Assembly: GCF_009496005.1 (NCBI RefSeq)
Contig: NZ_WIBF01000005.1
Location: 1-64,000 of the forward strand
Direction of reading: 5' to 3'
Source of the DNA: Tritonibacter litoralis
Lineage (GTDB): Bacteria > Pseudomonadota > Alphaproteobacteria > Rhodobacterales > Rhodobacteraceae
DNA length: 64,000 nt
In this document: piece after piece, positions 35,024 through 45,033 of the stretch
Layout of the letters: the number at the start of each line of letters is the position of its first letter
Position numbering within the stretch: the stretch's first letter is position 1
Notes under the pieces: generated by a model
Databases searched by the model: none
What the model saw: the letters and a program-made list of their open reading frames with translations, nothing else
What the model was told of the DNA's origin: nothing
Program-made: the position numbers and the translations under genes

Positions 35024-38000
35024 ATGGCCCGCGATCTGCCGGAACGCGCCCAAGGCATTCTGTCCTATTTCACCCGTCACAAGACGGCGGCCAACCTATT
35101 GCTGGTTGTGCTGCTGGTTCTGGGGGCGGCGGCGATTCCAAACATGCGGGCGCAGTTTTTTCCCGATGTCATCCTCGAAAGCGTCAGCGTTTCGGTCACC
35201 TGGGATGATGCGGGCCCCGAAGATGTGGATGCCGCCATTGTTCAGGCGTTGGAACCTGCTTTGCTGGCCGTGGAAGGTGTTGAAAGCACAGAGTCCACCT
35301 CACGCGAGGGCAGCGCAACCATCCGGATGGAGTTTGAGCCGGGCCGCGACATGGCACAGGCCACGGATGAGGTGCAAAGCACCGTGGATGCCATCACCAC
35401 CTTGCCCGAAGAGGCTGACGAGCCCACCGTGCGGCGCGGCGCTTGGCGGGATCGGGTCACGGATGTTGTGATCGAGGGGCCGGTAGATCCGGAACAGCTG
35501 GCGCTTTTTGCCGATGAACTGGTGGTACGTCTTTTTGACGTGGGGGTCACGCGGACCACAATTCGCGGTCTGGCCGCACCACGGACCATTGTCGAGGTGC
35601 CTTCGGCCCAGCTGATCGCCAATGATGTCACCATGGCCCAGATCGCCAATGCAGTGGCTGCCGAAGCGGATGCCAACCCAGCGGGCGAGGTTGAAAGCGC
35701 CAACGCGCGTGTTCGCGCGGGCAACGCTCGCCGTAGCCCCGAAGAGCTGATGGAGGTCGCCATTCGCGTCAACCCGGATGGCTCCGTCCTGCGGGTGGGA
35801 GATGTGGCCACGGTGGTTGTCGAAGGTGTTGCGCGTGAGCGGGCCTATTTTGTCGGCGACCACCGCGCCATGTCGATCCGCGTTGACCGCTCCAATCAGG
35901 GTGACGCGATCCGGGTGCAGAAAACCGTACAGGAAACGGTCGACGCCTTTCAGGAAACCTTGCCCCAAGGTGTGACGGCCCAGTTGATCCGCACCCGGGC
36001 CGAGGCGATCTCGGGCCGATTGAACATCCTCTTGGACAACGGTCTGATGGGACTTGGCCTAGTCGTGCTGCTGCTGTTTTTGTTCCTGAACGCGCGTATC
36101 GCCTTTTGGGTGGCAGCGGGGATTCCCGCGGCCATGTTTGCGGCGGTTGCCGTGATGTATGCAGCGGGGTTGACGATCAATATGGTCAGCCTCTTTGGTC
36201 TGATCATCACCCTGGGCATTGTGGTGGACGACGCCATCGTTGTGGGTGAACACGCAGATTTCCGCGTGCGTCGGCTGGGAGAAAGCCCCAAACAAGCCGC
36301 GGAAAATGCTGCCCGTCGCATGGCCCTGCCTGTGATTGCCGCGGCCATAACCACAATTATTGCCTTCTTTGGCCTCACCAATATCAGCGGCCGCTTTGGC
36401 GAGTTGATCCGTGACATCCCCCTGACCGTGATTGCCGTCCTGGCGGCGTCTTTGGTGGAGTGTTTCCTGATCCTGCCCAACCACATGGCCCACGCGCTGG
36501 CCCATGCAAATCAGGGCAATTGGTATGAATACCCCAACCGCATGGTCAACAAGGGCTTTGTCTGGTGCCGCAAAAACCTGTTCCGCCCGCTGATGGGGCT
36601 GGTGGTACAGGCGCGCTATGTGGTTCTGGCTGGCGCGGTTCTTTTGCTGGCCACCCAGATGGTGCTGTTTATCAACGGTGATGTGCGCTGGCGCTTCTTT
36701 AACGCGCCCGAACGGGGCTCGGTCACGGGCAACTTTGCCATGGTCGAAGGGGCAAGCCGCGCAGATTCCTTTGAGATGATGCAGGAAATGCAACGCGCGA
36801 CCGAGGCTTTGGGCAAAGAGTACGAAGAACGTTACGGCACCAACCCGCTGGTCTTTGTCATGGCTGAGGTCGGCGGCAATGCGGGCCGGGGCCTTGGCGG
36901 AGTGGACAGCAAAGACGCCGATCTGTTGGGCGGTATCTCGATTGAATTGATTGACGCGGATCAGCGGCCCTATTCCTCCTTTGCCTTTGTCGGAGAGCTG
37001 CAGGACAAGGTGCAGCGCCACCCGATGGCCGAGATTGTCTCCTTTCGCGGTTGGCGGTCCGGCCCCGGTGGGGATGCGCTGGATGTGCAGTTCTACGGCA
37101 GTGATCTGGATGTGTTGAAAGCCGCAGCCGAAGATCTGAAAACGGCGGTGTCTGTCTTTGGTGAAGTGTCAGCCGTAGAAGACACGCTGGCCTATGACAA
37201 AGAAGAGCTGGTGTTGGAGCTGACCCCCCAAGGGGAGGCGCTGGAATTTTCGATTGACGCTTTGGGCCGTGTGTTGCGCGCGCGGCTGGGCGGGATCGAG
37301 GCCGCGACCTATCCGGATGGTCCACGAAATGCGGAAATCCGGGTGGAGCTGCCGGAGGGAGAGCTGTCGGCGGATTTCCTTGAAACCATGCAATTGCGCA
37401 CACCGGGCGGTGCCTATGTGCCCTTGGCTGATATCGTCTCTGTCACCCAGCGCAGCGGCTTTTCCACAGTGCAGCGTGAAAATGGTCTGCGCGTGCTCAG
37501 CGTCACCGGTGACATCTCAGAGGACGACCCCACCCGCGCCGCCGAAATCATCGAACAGCTGGAACAAGAGATCCTGCCGCAAATCGCCAGCACCCGGCAG
37601 GTGGCCTGGCAGCTGGCGGGCCTCAGCGAGCAGGAAGACACCTTCCTGACCGATGCGCGCAACGCGTTGATCCTGGTTCTGACCGGTATTTACCTTGTGC
37701 TTGCCTGGATTTTTGGCAGCTGGACGCGCCCATTTGTGGTGATGGCGATCATCCCCTTTGGCCTCGTCGGGACGATCTGGGGGCATTACATCTGGGAAGT
37801 GCCGCTGTCGATGTTCACCGTTGTGGGGCTGTTGGGAATGACGGGGATTATTATCAATGATTCCATTGTCTTGGTCTCAACCATCGATGAATACGCCGAA
37901 GCGCGGGGGCTTCGACCTTCGATCATCGACGGGGCGGCGGATCGTCTGCGCCCGGTTTTGCTGACCACATTGACCACTGTCTTGGGGCTGGCTCCCTTGC

Positions 38001-38407
38001 TGTATGAGGGCTCACAGCAGGCGCAGTTCTTGAAACCGACAGTGATCACGCTGGTTTACGGGCTTGGCTTTGGCATGGTGCTGGTGTTGTTGGTGGTGCC
38101 TGCGTTGATTGCCATTCAGGAAGATGTCCAACGTATTCGCACAGCCATGCGCCGGGGATTTTCGACGTCACGCCTGCGTCCGCTGATGGTCGGCGTGCTG
38201 GCCGCCCAAATGGCGTTGTTTGCCGTGACACTGGGATGGGTCATGGTGTCGGGCGCACTTTGGCCCCCCTTCGCCGCGCTTCCCGGGGCCGAAACAGCCC
38301 CCATGGTCCTTGCACTGGGCGTGTTTGTGACCGGTGCCGCAGGTGTCAGCGCGATTGGCTACGCCGTGGGAAGCTTAACTTACGCGTTCAAAAGAATTCG
38401 CGCCTGA
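35024..38407 (+). CDS. RND efflux transporter permease
   Basis: 1127 residues, twelve helices in two repeats with large periplasmic loops. The TM4 proton-relay pair is in LGIVVDDAIVVGEHADF. The second half has IIINDSIVLVSTIDEYAEARG. Related to AcrB/MexF-type and HAE1 pumps, but the TM10-12 tail is longer by an extra membrane pair (ending near SAIGYAVGSLTYAFKRIRA). Substrate unknown. Its last 28 bp overlap the convergent Nudix gene. Confidence 0.94.
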   Translation: MARDLPERAQGILSYFTRHKTAANLLLVVLLVLGAAAIPNMRAQFFPDVILESVSVSVTWDDAGPEDVDAAIVQALEPALLAVEGVESTESTSREGSATIRMEFEPGRDMAQATDEVQSTVDAITTLPEEADEPTVRRGAWRDRVTDVVIEGPVDPEQLALFADELVVRLFDVGVTRTTIRGLAAPRTIVEVPSAQLIANDVTMAQIANAVAAEADANPAGEVESANARVRAGNARRSPEELMEVAIRVNPDGSVLRVGDVATVVVEGVARERAYFVGDHRAMSIRVDRSNQGDAIRVQKTVQETVDAFQETLPQGVTAQLIRTRAEAISGRLNILLDNGLMGLGLVVLLLFLFLNARIAFWVAAGIPAAMFAAVAVMYAAGLTINMVSLFGLIITLGIVVDDAIVVGEHADFRVRRLGESPKQAAENAARRMALPVIAAAITTIIAFFGLTNISGRFGELIRDIPLTVIAVLAASLVECFLILPNHMAHALAHANQGNWYEYPNRMVNKGFVWCRKNLFRPLMGLVVQARYVVLAGAVLLLATQMVLFINGDVRWRFFNAPERGSVTGNFAMVEGASRADSFEMMQEMQRATEALGKEYEERYGTNPLVFVMAEVGGNAGRGLGGVDSKDADLLGGISIELIDADQRPYSSFAFVGELQDKVQRHPMAEIVSFRGWRSGPGGDALDVQFYGSDLDVLKAAAEDLKTAVSVFGEVSAVEDTLAYDKEELVLELTPQGEALEFSIDALGRVLRARLGGIEAATYPDGPRNAEIRVELPEGELSADFLETMQLRTPGGAYVPLADIVSVTQRSGFSTVQRENGLRVLSVTGDISEDDPTRAAEIIEQLEQEILPQIASTRQVAWQLAGLSEQEDTFLTDARNALILVLTGIYLVLAWIFGSWTRPFVVMAIIPFGLVGTIWGHYIWEVPLSMFTVVGLLGMTGIIINDSIVLVSTIDEYAEARGLRPSIIDGAADRLRPVLLTTLTTVLGLAPLLYEGSQQAQFLKPTVITLVYGLGFGMVLVLLVVPALIAIQEDVQRIRTAMRRGFSTSRLRPLMVGVLAAQMALFAVTLGWVMVSGALWPPFAALPGAETAPMVLALGVFVTGAAGVSAIGYAVGSLTYAFKRIRA

Positions 38408-38829
38408 GCTTTACGGGCGACCTCGGCCACTTGGTGTAAAAGGTCCAAACCCAAAGTCTCGATATCATCAACCGGTACCCAACGCACATCCGCTGCATCA
38501 TCCAGCGCGGTTGGAGTGCCGGTTTCATAAGCACAGAGAACCGCGCCCAGCACATAGTGCAAGGTGACATCGCCCTGCGCGTTCCGCTCAATCACATCCA
38601 GCGGCGGCAGGGTTTCCAAGGGCTTGGCGGTGATGCTGGTTTCCTCGTGCAGCTCCCGTAATGCCGCTGCCACAATCACTTCACCACGTTCCACATGGCC
38701 GCCGGGAAATCCCCAGGCTCCGCGATTGGGTTCTTTGCCGCGCTGCACCAGCAAGACATGCGCGCGCCCGTCGATCACATGGCAAACCGCCGCGATGGCC
38801 CCCAAAACAGGTCGTTGTGCCGGGCTCAT
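38380..38829 (-). CDS. Nudix hydrolase
   Basis: 149 residues. Nudix box from Gly44: GHVERGE, then REL and HEETSI. Metal-binding Glu59, Glu62 and Glu63 are intact. The final box Gly is Ser65. WGFPGGHVERGE is the MutT/ADP-ribose-type approach sequence, but the substrate cannot be named. It overlaps the DsbD-like gene by 4 bp (same strand) and the RND gene by 28 bp (opposite strand). Confidence 0.92.
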   Translation of the reverse strand: MSPAQRPVLGAIAAVCHVIDGRAHVLLVQRGKEPNRGAWGFPGGHVERGEVIVAAALRELHEETSITAKPLETLPPLDVIERNAQGDVTLHYVLGAVLCAYETGTPTALDDAADVRWVPVDDIETLGLDLLHQVAEVARKAQARILLNA

Positions 38830-39650
38830 CCGGTTGTGCAGCCCTGGATGTCCACCGCGTGGCTGTTGCCAAGCACGGTGATCCGCACCGCCGACCGATC
38901 GATTGAAATCAGCCCGTCATCCACGCTGAAGAATTCGGTTTCAGCCACCAGATCACGCCCCTCGCGACGGGCTTCGGTGTCGCCAGCCTGCAAATAGGGC
39001 GAGCCGGGTTCAATCACCGCAATCTCACTCCCACCGGCAGAGGGCATGGTGATACGGGCGGTGACCTTCATCCCATATTGCGTGGGTGCCAGGCTACATG
39101 TGGCGGCGGTCACCCCCCCTTCGCGCGCCGAAAACGGGCGGCTGGCCAGGGCTGCAACAATGGCAGGGTTGCGCTTGGCTGAGCTATCCAGCGTGTGATC
39201 AAAACTCAGCTCAGACGGCACGCAGACTTCGCGGCAGATGCCGATACCCATACGCCCTTGCAGACGGACCGGCTTGCCCTGCGATTTGGGCGTAATTTCA
39301 ACCGGTAGGACCATTTGGTCATGATACCCAAGCGTCCGGTAGCCTGAGGTCAAGAACACCTCCGGCGCGGGCCAGGTGATTTTGACATCGGCCACATTTT
39401 GCGACCCCTTCCAGGAGAACTGCGGCGGGATGCCTGCGTCGCCGGGCGTGCGCCAATAGGTCTTCCACCCGTCAGACAGGGTTACCCGCAGTGCCCCCAT
39501 GACAGTCCCATTGCGCGTTGTGCCGCCATCCAGCACATCCAATTGCACCAGATCATCTGGCAGGTTTTGGGCGGCGGTCATGGATCCCGCCACTGACAGG
39601 GTCAGCGCGGCGGCAAGGGCAAAACAGGCGGAGGCGTTAAATTTCATCAT
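38826..39650 (-). CDS. DsbD-alpha-like periplasmic protein
   Basis: 274 residues (start MMKF; either Met possible). Signal peptide at 1-27 ending MTAAQN. The body is the immunoglobulin-like N-terminal domain of DsbD/ScsB: WKTYWRTPGDAGIPPQFSW, GYHDQMVLPVEI and GIGICREVCVPSE with a C-x3-C pair. The membrane domain of DsbD is absent. It may accept or deliver electrons in periplasmic thiol chemistry. It is the first gene of a two-gene unit with the Nudix gene. Confidence 0.85.
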   Translation of the reverse strand: MMKFNASACFALAAALTLSVAGSMTAAQNLPDDLVQLDVLDGGTTRNGTVMGALRVTLSDGWKTYWRTPGDAGIPPQFSWKGSQNVADVKITWPAPEVFLTSGYRTLGYHDQMVLPVEITPKSQGKPVRLQGRMGIGICREVCVPSELSFDHTLDSSAKRNPAIVAALASRPFSAREGGVTAATCSLAPTQYGMKVTARITMPSAGGSEIAVIEPGSPYLQAGDTEARREGRDLVAETEFFSVDDGLISIDRSAVRITVLGNSHAVDIQGCTTG

Positions 39651-39808
39651 GTCTTACTACATGCGCCCAATTGGTTAAGATTCCAAGCTGGCTTTTCTTC
39701 AAGCAAATATACTATCGCGTGAATTTGATTGCAGCATCAGCCCTTGCACGATGCGAGGGCCGGAGGCATGGTGGAGATGCAGCAGTCAACAAAAGCGAGC
39801 GACAGCCT

Positions 39809-40366
39809 ATGGATCTGACCGGTAAACTCCTGATAGCGATGCCAGATATTGGAGATCCCCGGTTCGACCAGACGCTTGTCTATCTGTGTTCGCACACAGA
39901 CGATGGGGCAATGGGGCTGATCGTGAACAAGGCGGCAACAGGTGTCTCCTTGCGCGACATTCTTGATCAATTGGAAATCGTGATCAAAGATGCGCCAAAC
40001 GGTGACATCCCCGTGCGGTTCGGCGGCCCGGTTGAAACACAGCGCGGATTTGTCCTGCATTCCTCGGAATATGAATCCAGCGTCAGCTCGTTGGCAGTGG
40101 CCGAGGGTTTTTCCATGACCGCAACATTGGACGTGCTCGAAGATGTTGCCGCCGGGACTGGCCCAGAACAGTTTCTGATTATGCTCGGTTATGCCGGTTG
40201 GGGGCCGGGGCAGCTTGAGGCGGAAATCGGCGAAAACGGCTGGCTGACGGCGGATGCCACCCATGAATTAATCTTCGACACCATCGACGGGGACAAATGG
40301 GTCGCCGCGCTCAAGACGTTGGGGGTTGATCCCATCGTGCTATCCGCCAGCGCAGGACATGCCTGA
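39809..40366 (+). CDS. YqgE/AlgH family protein
   Basis: 185 residues from ATG 39809 (MDLTGKLLIAMPDIGDPRF); the longer frame to 39671 has no RBS. Typical YqgE features: AMGLIVNK, FGGPVETQRGFVLHS, GYAGWGPGQLEAEI and the end GVDP. Family function is not settled. Convergent with tsaC, 5 bp between stops. Confidence 0.92.
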   Translation: MDLTGKLLIAMPDIGDPRFDQTLVYLCSHTDDGAMGLIVNKAATGVSLRDILDQLEIVIKDAPNGDIPVRFGGPVETQRGFVLHSSEYESSVSSLAVAEGFSMTATLDVLEDVAAGTGPEQFLIMLGYAGWGPGQLEAEIGENGWLTADATHELIFDTIDGDKWVAALKTLGVDPIVLSASAGHA

Positions 40367-40371
40367 TCGGA

Positions 40372-41322
40372 TTACTGGCGGGGCGCTGCTGCGCGCCGCA
40401 GCCGATCGTTGATCGCAGCTCCCAACCCATGATCCGGGATCGAGGCAACAGCAATCGGCGCGCCTTTGGCATCCAACCGGTGTAAATATTCAAACAGATT
40501 GGCCGCGGCTTCGGCCAGATTGCCGGTGGGGGAGAGGTTCAGATCCCCATCAACTGCCCCAAATCCTAACAGCAGTTCGCCCGGTTGAACCGTCTCAGCC
40601 TCCAACCGTACCGCGGCGTTGGGGGCGTAATGGGACAACAGCTGCCCCGGTGCCGTCAGCGGATCCGCTTGATCACGTCCTTTGAGGGGGCGGCCCAGAA
40701 CCGCCTCGATCTCTTCGGCTGCCAATCCGCCGGGCCGCAACAACACGGGGCTTGGACCAGACAGGCCGATGATCGTGGATTCAAGGCCAACGCCACAGGG
40801 GCCGTCATCCACAACGGCTGCAATCTTGCCACCAAGTCCTGCGTGAACATGTGCGGCGGTGGTGGGGCTGATGCGGCCAGACGGATTGGCCGAGGGGGCC
40901 GCCACAGGCCCGCCCAACAGCGACAACAGACGCCGCGCAGTGGGATGGGCAGGCACCCGCACAGCCAGCGTTGAAAGCCCCGCAGTCACAAGCGAAGAGA
41001 CCCCGTGACCCGCCCGCAACGGCAAAACCAACGTCAACGGTCCGGGCCAGAAGGCATCGGCCAATCGCTGGGCAAATTCCGACCATTGGACCAGTTCCTT
41101 GGCCGCGGCTTCATCCGCTACATGTGCAATCAGCGGGTTGAAACTGGGCCGCCCTTTGGCCGCATAAATCCCGGCCACGGCCTCTCCGACACGGGCATCA
41201 CCGCCCAGGCCATAAACGGTCTCGGTCGGGAAGGCGACAAGCTCGCCCCAGCGCAAAAGATCGGCGGCCCGCGACAGGTCCGCCTCGCTTGGGCCAAGGG
41301 AAAGGGTGGTCTTTGATGTCAT
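40372..41322 (-). CDS. tsaC: L-threonylcarbamoyladenylate synthase (Sua5/TsaC)
   Basis: 316 residues from ATG 41322. Makes threonylcarbamoyl-AMP for the t6A37 modification of ANN-decoding tRNAs. FPTETVYGLGGDAR, the KGRPSFNPLIAHV active-site loop, SAN in APSANPSGRISPTTAAHV and ESTIIGLS are present. The length and C-terminal extension (about 210-316) match the two-domain Sua5 type rather than short TsaC. Confidence 0.93.
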   Translation of the reverse strand: MTSKTTLSLGPSEADLSRAADLLRWGELVAFPTETVYGLGGDARVGEAVAGIYAAKGRPSFNPLIAHVADEAAAKELVQWSEFAQRLADAFWPGPLTLVLPLRAGHGVSSLVTAGLSTLAVRVPAHPTARRLLSLLGGPVAAPSANPSGRISPTTAAHVHAGLGGKIAAVVDDGPCGVGLESTIIGLSGPSPVLLRPGGLAAEEIEAVLGRPLKGRDQADPLTAPGQLLSHYAPNAAVRLEAETVQPGELLLGFGAVDGDLNLSPTGNLAEAAANLFEYLHRLDAKGAPIAVASIPDHGLGAAINDRLRRAAAPRQ

Positions 41323-41511
41323 GCTGTGACGCGGCGTTTGGGTTGATCGACGGGATGAGAGGGGTAGGAATGAGGTCCAGGGTGGCCTTATGTACCGCCA
41401 AGCCCGCGCAAAGCCAAGTGCTCGCACAAAGACCAACGCCCGTATCGCACGGCGCCTGTGCAGCTGCAGCATGGGCGATCATCCGACGCAGTCACCACAG
41501 GAAGGGACGCC

Positions 41512-43212
41512 ATGAGTTATCGCGCCGCCACATCTGAGTATGAATTCATCCTGAACGCGATCATCGGCATCGAAGAAGCCAGCCAGACCGAGAAGTTTTC
41601 CGAAACAACACCGGATCTGGTCACCGCGATTCTGGGTGAGGCGGGGCGCCTGAGCGATAATGTGATGGCGCCTTTGCAGCGCGGCAGTGACCTGGAAGGC
41701 GCGCGGTTGGAAAATGGCGTTGTACGCACCTCGCCGGGGTTTGCCGAAGGGTGGCAGGCGATTTCTGACGGCGGCTGGGTTGGCATGAGCGCCGATCCAG
41801 AATACGGCGGCATGGGGCTGCCGTTCTCGGTTGCGACGGCGGTGAATGAGATGATGGCAGGCGCATGCCTGTCGCTGCAATTGGCACCGCTGATGAGCCA
41901 GGGTCAGATCGAAGCCTTGGAGGCGCATGCTTCAGACGCGATCAAGGACCTTTATCTGCCCAAGCTGATTTCCGGCGAATGGACCGGGACCATGAACCTG
42001 ACCGAACCACAGGCCGGATCGGATGTGGGCGCGCTGACCTCCAAGGCCGAGCCCAATGGCGATGGCACCTATGCGGTCACCGGGCAGAAGATTTTTATCT
42101 CTTGGGGGGATAATGATTTCACCGAAAACGTGGTGCATCTGGTGCTGGCGCGCCTGCCAGATGGGGTGCCGGGGACCAAGGGGATCTCACTCTTTGTGGT
42201 GCCAAAATTCATTCCGAATGAAAACGGCAAGCCGGGCCGCGCAAATGATCTGAAGGTGGTGAGCCTGGAACATAAAATGGGCCTTCATGGCTCTCCGACC
42301 TGTGTGATGCAATATGATGGGGCCACCGGCTGGCTTGTGGGGCAGGAACACGGTGGCATGGCAGCCATGTTCACCATGATGAACAACGCGCGTCTTGGCG
42401 TGGGCGGGCAGGGGGTCGGCACCGCAGAAGGCGCGTATCAGCATGCGCTGGAATATGCGCTGGAGCGCAAGCAGGGGCGCACCCCTTCGGGCACCATTGC
42501 CGACCACGCCGATGTACGCCGGATGTTGATGGAGATGAAGGCCGATATCTTTGCCTCCCGCGCCATTATGCTGGCCAATGCTCATGCGATCGATATGTCC
42601 CATGCGACAGACGCGGGGGACTGGACCAGCCGCGCGGCTTTTCTGACCCCGATCACCAAGGTTTTTGGCACCGAGGTGGGCATGCGCGTGGCTGAGACAG
42701 GCGTGCAGGTTTACGGTGGTATGGGCTTTATCGAAGAAAGCGGCGCGGCGCAGTACAGCCGCGATGTGCGGGTGACCGCGATTTATGAAGGCACCAACGG
42801 GATCCAATCCATGGATCTGGTGGGGCGCAAGATGATGGACGGCGGCGAAATGGCGGGCCGTCTGCTGGACGAGATTGAGGATCTCGCCGAAACCGGTCGC
42901 GGGGCCAACCCCAAAATGACGGACGCTTTGTGGAACGCCTGCGAGGCTTTGCGTGACGCAACCGATTGGATGGTGGCCCACGATATGCAGGACCGTTTCT
43001 CTGGCAGCCTGCATTATCTGCGCGCCTTTGCTCGGATCCTGGGCGGCTATTACCACCTCAAGGCGGCGCAGGCCGATCCCGGTGGTCCGCGTGAAAAGCT
43101 GGCACGTTTTTACATGTCACGTATGTTGCCGGAATATACCGCGCATCTGGCCGCCGCCACCGCTGGCAGTGACGGGGTGTTTGCGCTCAGCCTTGAAGAC
43201 CTTGCAGGATAG
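41512..43212 (+). CDS. Acyl-CoA dehydrogenase with extended C-terminal domain
   Basis: 566 residues from ATG 41512 behind GGAAGGGA. FAD enzyme that forms the trans-2,3 double bond of acyl-CoA. FAD/substrate motif MNLTEPQAGSDVGAL, the VQVYGGMGFIEESGAAQYSRDVRVTAIYEGTNGIQ segment with the catalytic Glu, and an extra C-terminal domain. The size fits the long ACAD class that includes 3-methylmercaptopropionyl-CoA dehydrogenase DmdC in roseobacters, but the sequence alone does not fix the substrate. MBL hydrolase follows in 5 bp. Confidence 0.93.
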   Translation: MSYRAATSEYEFILNAIIGIEEASQTEKFSETTPDLVTAILGEAGRLSDNVMAPLQRGSDLEGARLENGVVRTSPGFAEGWQAISDGGWVGMSADPEYGGMGLPFSVATAVNEMMAGACLSLQLAPLMSQGQIEALEAHASDAIKDLYLPKLISGEWTGTMNLTEPQAGSDVGALTSKAEPNGDGTYAVTGQKIFISWGDNDFTENVVHLVLARLPDGVPGTKGISLFVVPKFIPNENGKPGRANDLKVVSLEHKMGLHGSPTCVMQYDGATGWLVGQEHGGMAAMFTMMNNARLGVGGQGVGTAEGAYQHALEYALERKQGRTPSGTIADHADVRRMLMEMKADIFASRAIMLANAHAIDMSHATDAGDWTSRAAFLTPITKVFGTEVGMRVAETGVQVYGGMGFIEESGAAQYSRDVRVTAIYEGTNGIQSMDLVGRKMMDGGEMAGRLLDEIEDLAETGRGANPKMTDALWNACEALRDATDWMVAHDMQDRFSGSLHYLRAFARILGGYYHLKAAQADPGGPREKLARFYMSRMLPEYTAHLAAATAGSDGVFALSLEDLAG

Positions 43213-43217
43213 ATCCG

Positions 43218-44264
43218 ATGACCAGCGTCCCCGACGTCTCGCTCAAGTTTCCGTTTGAAACCCCGCCCGAAGAAGGCGCCGCAATCGAGGTGGCCGAGGG
43301 CGTTTTATGGCTGCGCCTGCCGCTGCCGATGAAGCTTGATCACGTCAATATCTATGCCCTGGATGATGGCGACAGCTGGACGATTATCGACACTGGTATC
43401 AATTCCCGGCGGGGCCGCGCCCTGTGGGAACGGCTGATGGCGGGCCCATTGGGCGGCAAGCCGGTGGGCCGTGTGGTGGTCACCCATCACCATCCCGATC
43501 ACGTGGGACTGGCGGGCTGGTTCCAATCGGAACATGGGGCCGAACTGGTCACCACACGTACTGCTTGGCTATTTTCTCGCATGTTGACCCTGGATGAACA
43601 GGACGTCTGGCCAGCGGAAACCCTGTCTTATTACCGCAGCTCTGGCATGGACGGCGAGATCTATGCTGCCCGTGCGGCGGATCGCCCGTTCAACTTTGCC
43701 GATACGGTCTATCCAATGCCGCTGGGGTTCACCCGGATCCAACAGGGCGATCAGATCCAGATGGGCGGACGCACTTGGGACGTACATATCGGCAATGGCC
43801 ATGCGCCGGAACATGCAACCTTTTGGAGCAGGGATGACAATCTGGTGCTCTGCGGTGATCAGATCCTGTCGTCGATCAGCCCCAACATCGGCGTCTATGC
43901 CACCGAACCGATGGCCGATCCGTTGGCCGACTGGCTTGAGGCCTGCGAGCGGCTCTCGACCCTGGCGCGCGCGGACCACCTGGCGCTGGGCGGCCACAAG
44001 CTGCCGTTTCAACGTTTGCCCTTGCGCATGCGGCAGCTGATTGACAACCACCACGCCGCATTGGAGCGACTTGCAGAAGCCCTCAATGAACCCCATACCG
44101 CAGCCGATTGCTTTCCCTATCTGTTTAAACGCAAAATCGGCGGCGGCGAATATGGGCTGGCCCTGGTTGAAGCGGTGGCCCATGTGAACCATTTGTTCCA
44201 TAAAGGAGAGGTGGAGCGCTGGGCGCGCGAGGATGGCGCTTGGCTGTATCGCCGCAAAGGGTAA
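43218..44264 (+). CDS. MBL-fold metallohydrolase
   Basis: 348 residues. Metal motif THHHPDHVGLAGW (H-x-H-x-D-H) and the later GNGHAPEH and CGDQIL give a binuclear zinc site. The C-terminal 100 residues are a helical extension with a winged-helix look, as in glyoxalase II-like and LACTB2-like proteins. Coupled to the acyl-CoA dehydrogenase, so a thioester or acyl substrate is conceivable, which is inference. Confidence 0.92.
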   Translation: MTSVPDVSLKFPFETPPEEGAAIEVAEGVLWLRLPLPMKLDHVNIYALDDGDSWTIIDTGINSRRGRALWERLMAGPLGGKPVGRVVVTHHHPDHVGLAGWFQSEHGAELVTTRTAWLFSRMLTLDEQDVWPAETLSYYRSSGMDGEIYAARAADRPFNFADTVYPMPLGFTRIQQGDQIQMGGRTWDVHIGNGHAPEHATFWSRDDNLVLCGDQILSSISPNIGVYATEPMADPLADWLEACERLSTLARADHLALGGHKLPFQRLPLRMRQLIDNHHAALERLAEALNEPHTAADCFPYLFKRKIGGGEYGLALVEAVAHVNHLFHKGEVERWAREDGAWLYRRKG

Positions 44265-44293
44265 CGAGGGCCTCGGCCAATAAGGGGAAGACT

Positions 44294-44752
44294 ATGGACA
44301 ATAAGATCGAAACCAGCGCCGAGGTGGCGGAATCAGCCGTGCTGCCTTGTGTGCATGAAGTCCACACAGACCCGGACGCCTGCGCGGGTCTCACCGACGT
44401 GCCAGAAGAGCTGCAAAAGCCCGTTGAAACCAAGAGCCAAGCGCGCTGGGCCTATGAGCGGCTGGTGCTGTACATCCAGAACTTTGAACAGCAGCTGGAC
44501 AGCGAACATGAGGTTGCCATGGGCATGACTGGCGGCGACGCGGGGGTGCTGCGGATCGAAGGGATCGGGTATTTCGACCCTGATATCGTTACCTTTTATG
44601 GCAGTGATGGCAGCGGTGCGCGCACCCAACTGGTGCAGCATGTCACCCAGTTGAATGTGATGCTGCGCGCCACGCAAAAGCCCGTCAAAGAAGCCCCCGC
44701 CAACCGCATTGGCTTCCGATTGGCCAAGGATCTGGAAACCCCAACTGCATGA
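44294..44752 (+). CDS. DUF6173-family protein
   Basis: 152 residues from ATG 44294 (RBS AAGGGGAAG). The centre SQARWAYERLVLYIQNFEQQLDSEHEVAMGMTGGDAGVLRIEGIGYFDPDIVTFYG matches what I recall of DUF6173. No membrane segment. Function unknown. Confidence 0.7.
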   Translation: MDNKIETSAEVAESAVLPCVHEVHTDPDACAGLTDVPEELQKPVETKSQARWAYERLVLYIQNFEQQLDSEHEVAMGMTGGDAGVLRIEGIGYFDPDIVTFYGSDGSGARTQLVQHVTQLNVMLRATQKPVKEAPANRIGFRLAKDLETPTA

Positions 44753-44880
44753 TCGCGGTGCACTTGGGTCACAACTGATGGCTCTGTTGCAGGGCGCATT
44801 GCATTTGACCAATTGCCACGGTGACAGGACGATGCGAATTCAGTATTTAAAGGTCAGCTTTAGGGACGAGGACTATACCA

Positions 44881-45015
44881 ATGGCAGATCATGAGCACGG
44901 AACAATGGACATCACAGTTCAGGAGCAGACCTATACCGGGTTCATCACCTTTGTGACCCGCTTTTGCATGGCGCTGGTGGTGTTTGTGATCTTCTTGGCC
45001 ATCTTTGCCATCTGA
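44881..45015 (+). CDS. aa3-type cytochrome c oxidase subunit IV, 44 residues
   Basis: Acidic N-terminus MADHEHGTMDITVQEQTYTG followed by one membrane helix (about 21-43, FITFVTRFCMALVVFVIFLA). This is the small subunit IV of alphaproteobacterial aa3 oxidase (COX4_pro_2). ATG 44881 follows an AT-rich, promoter-like stretch with weak RBS. No other oxidase genes are near. Confidence 0.85.
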   Translation: MADHEHGTMDITVQEQTYTGFITFVTRFCMALVVFVIFLAIFAI

Positions 45016-45033
45016 TCAACGGAGCCGTTCCAC

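Noticed and set aside
41512-43212. Acyl-CoA dehydrogenase as DmdC (DMSP degradation)
   Set aside because: Length and domain type fit, but no other dmd genes are near and the residues cannot separate DmdC from other long ACADs.
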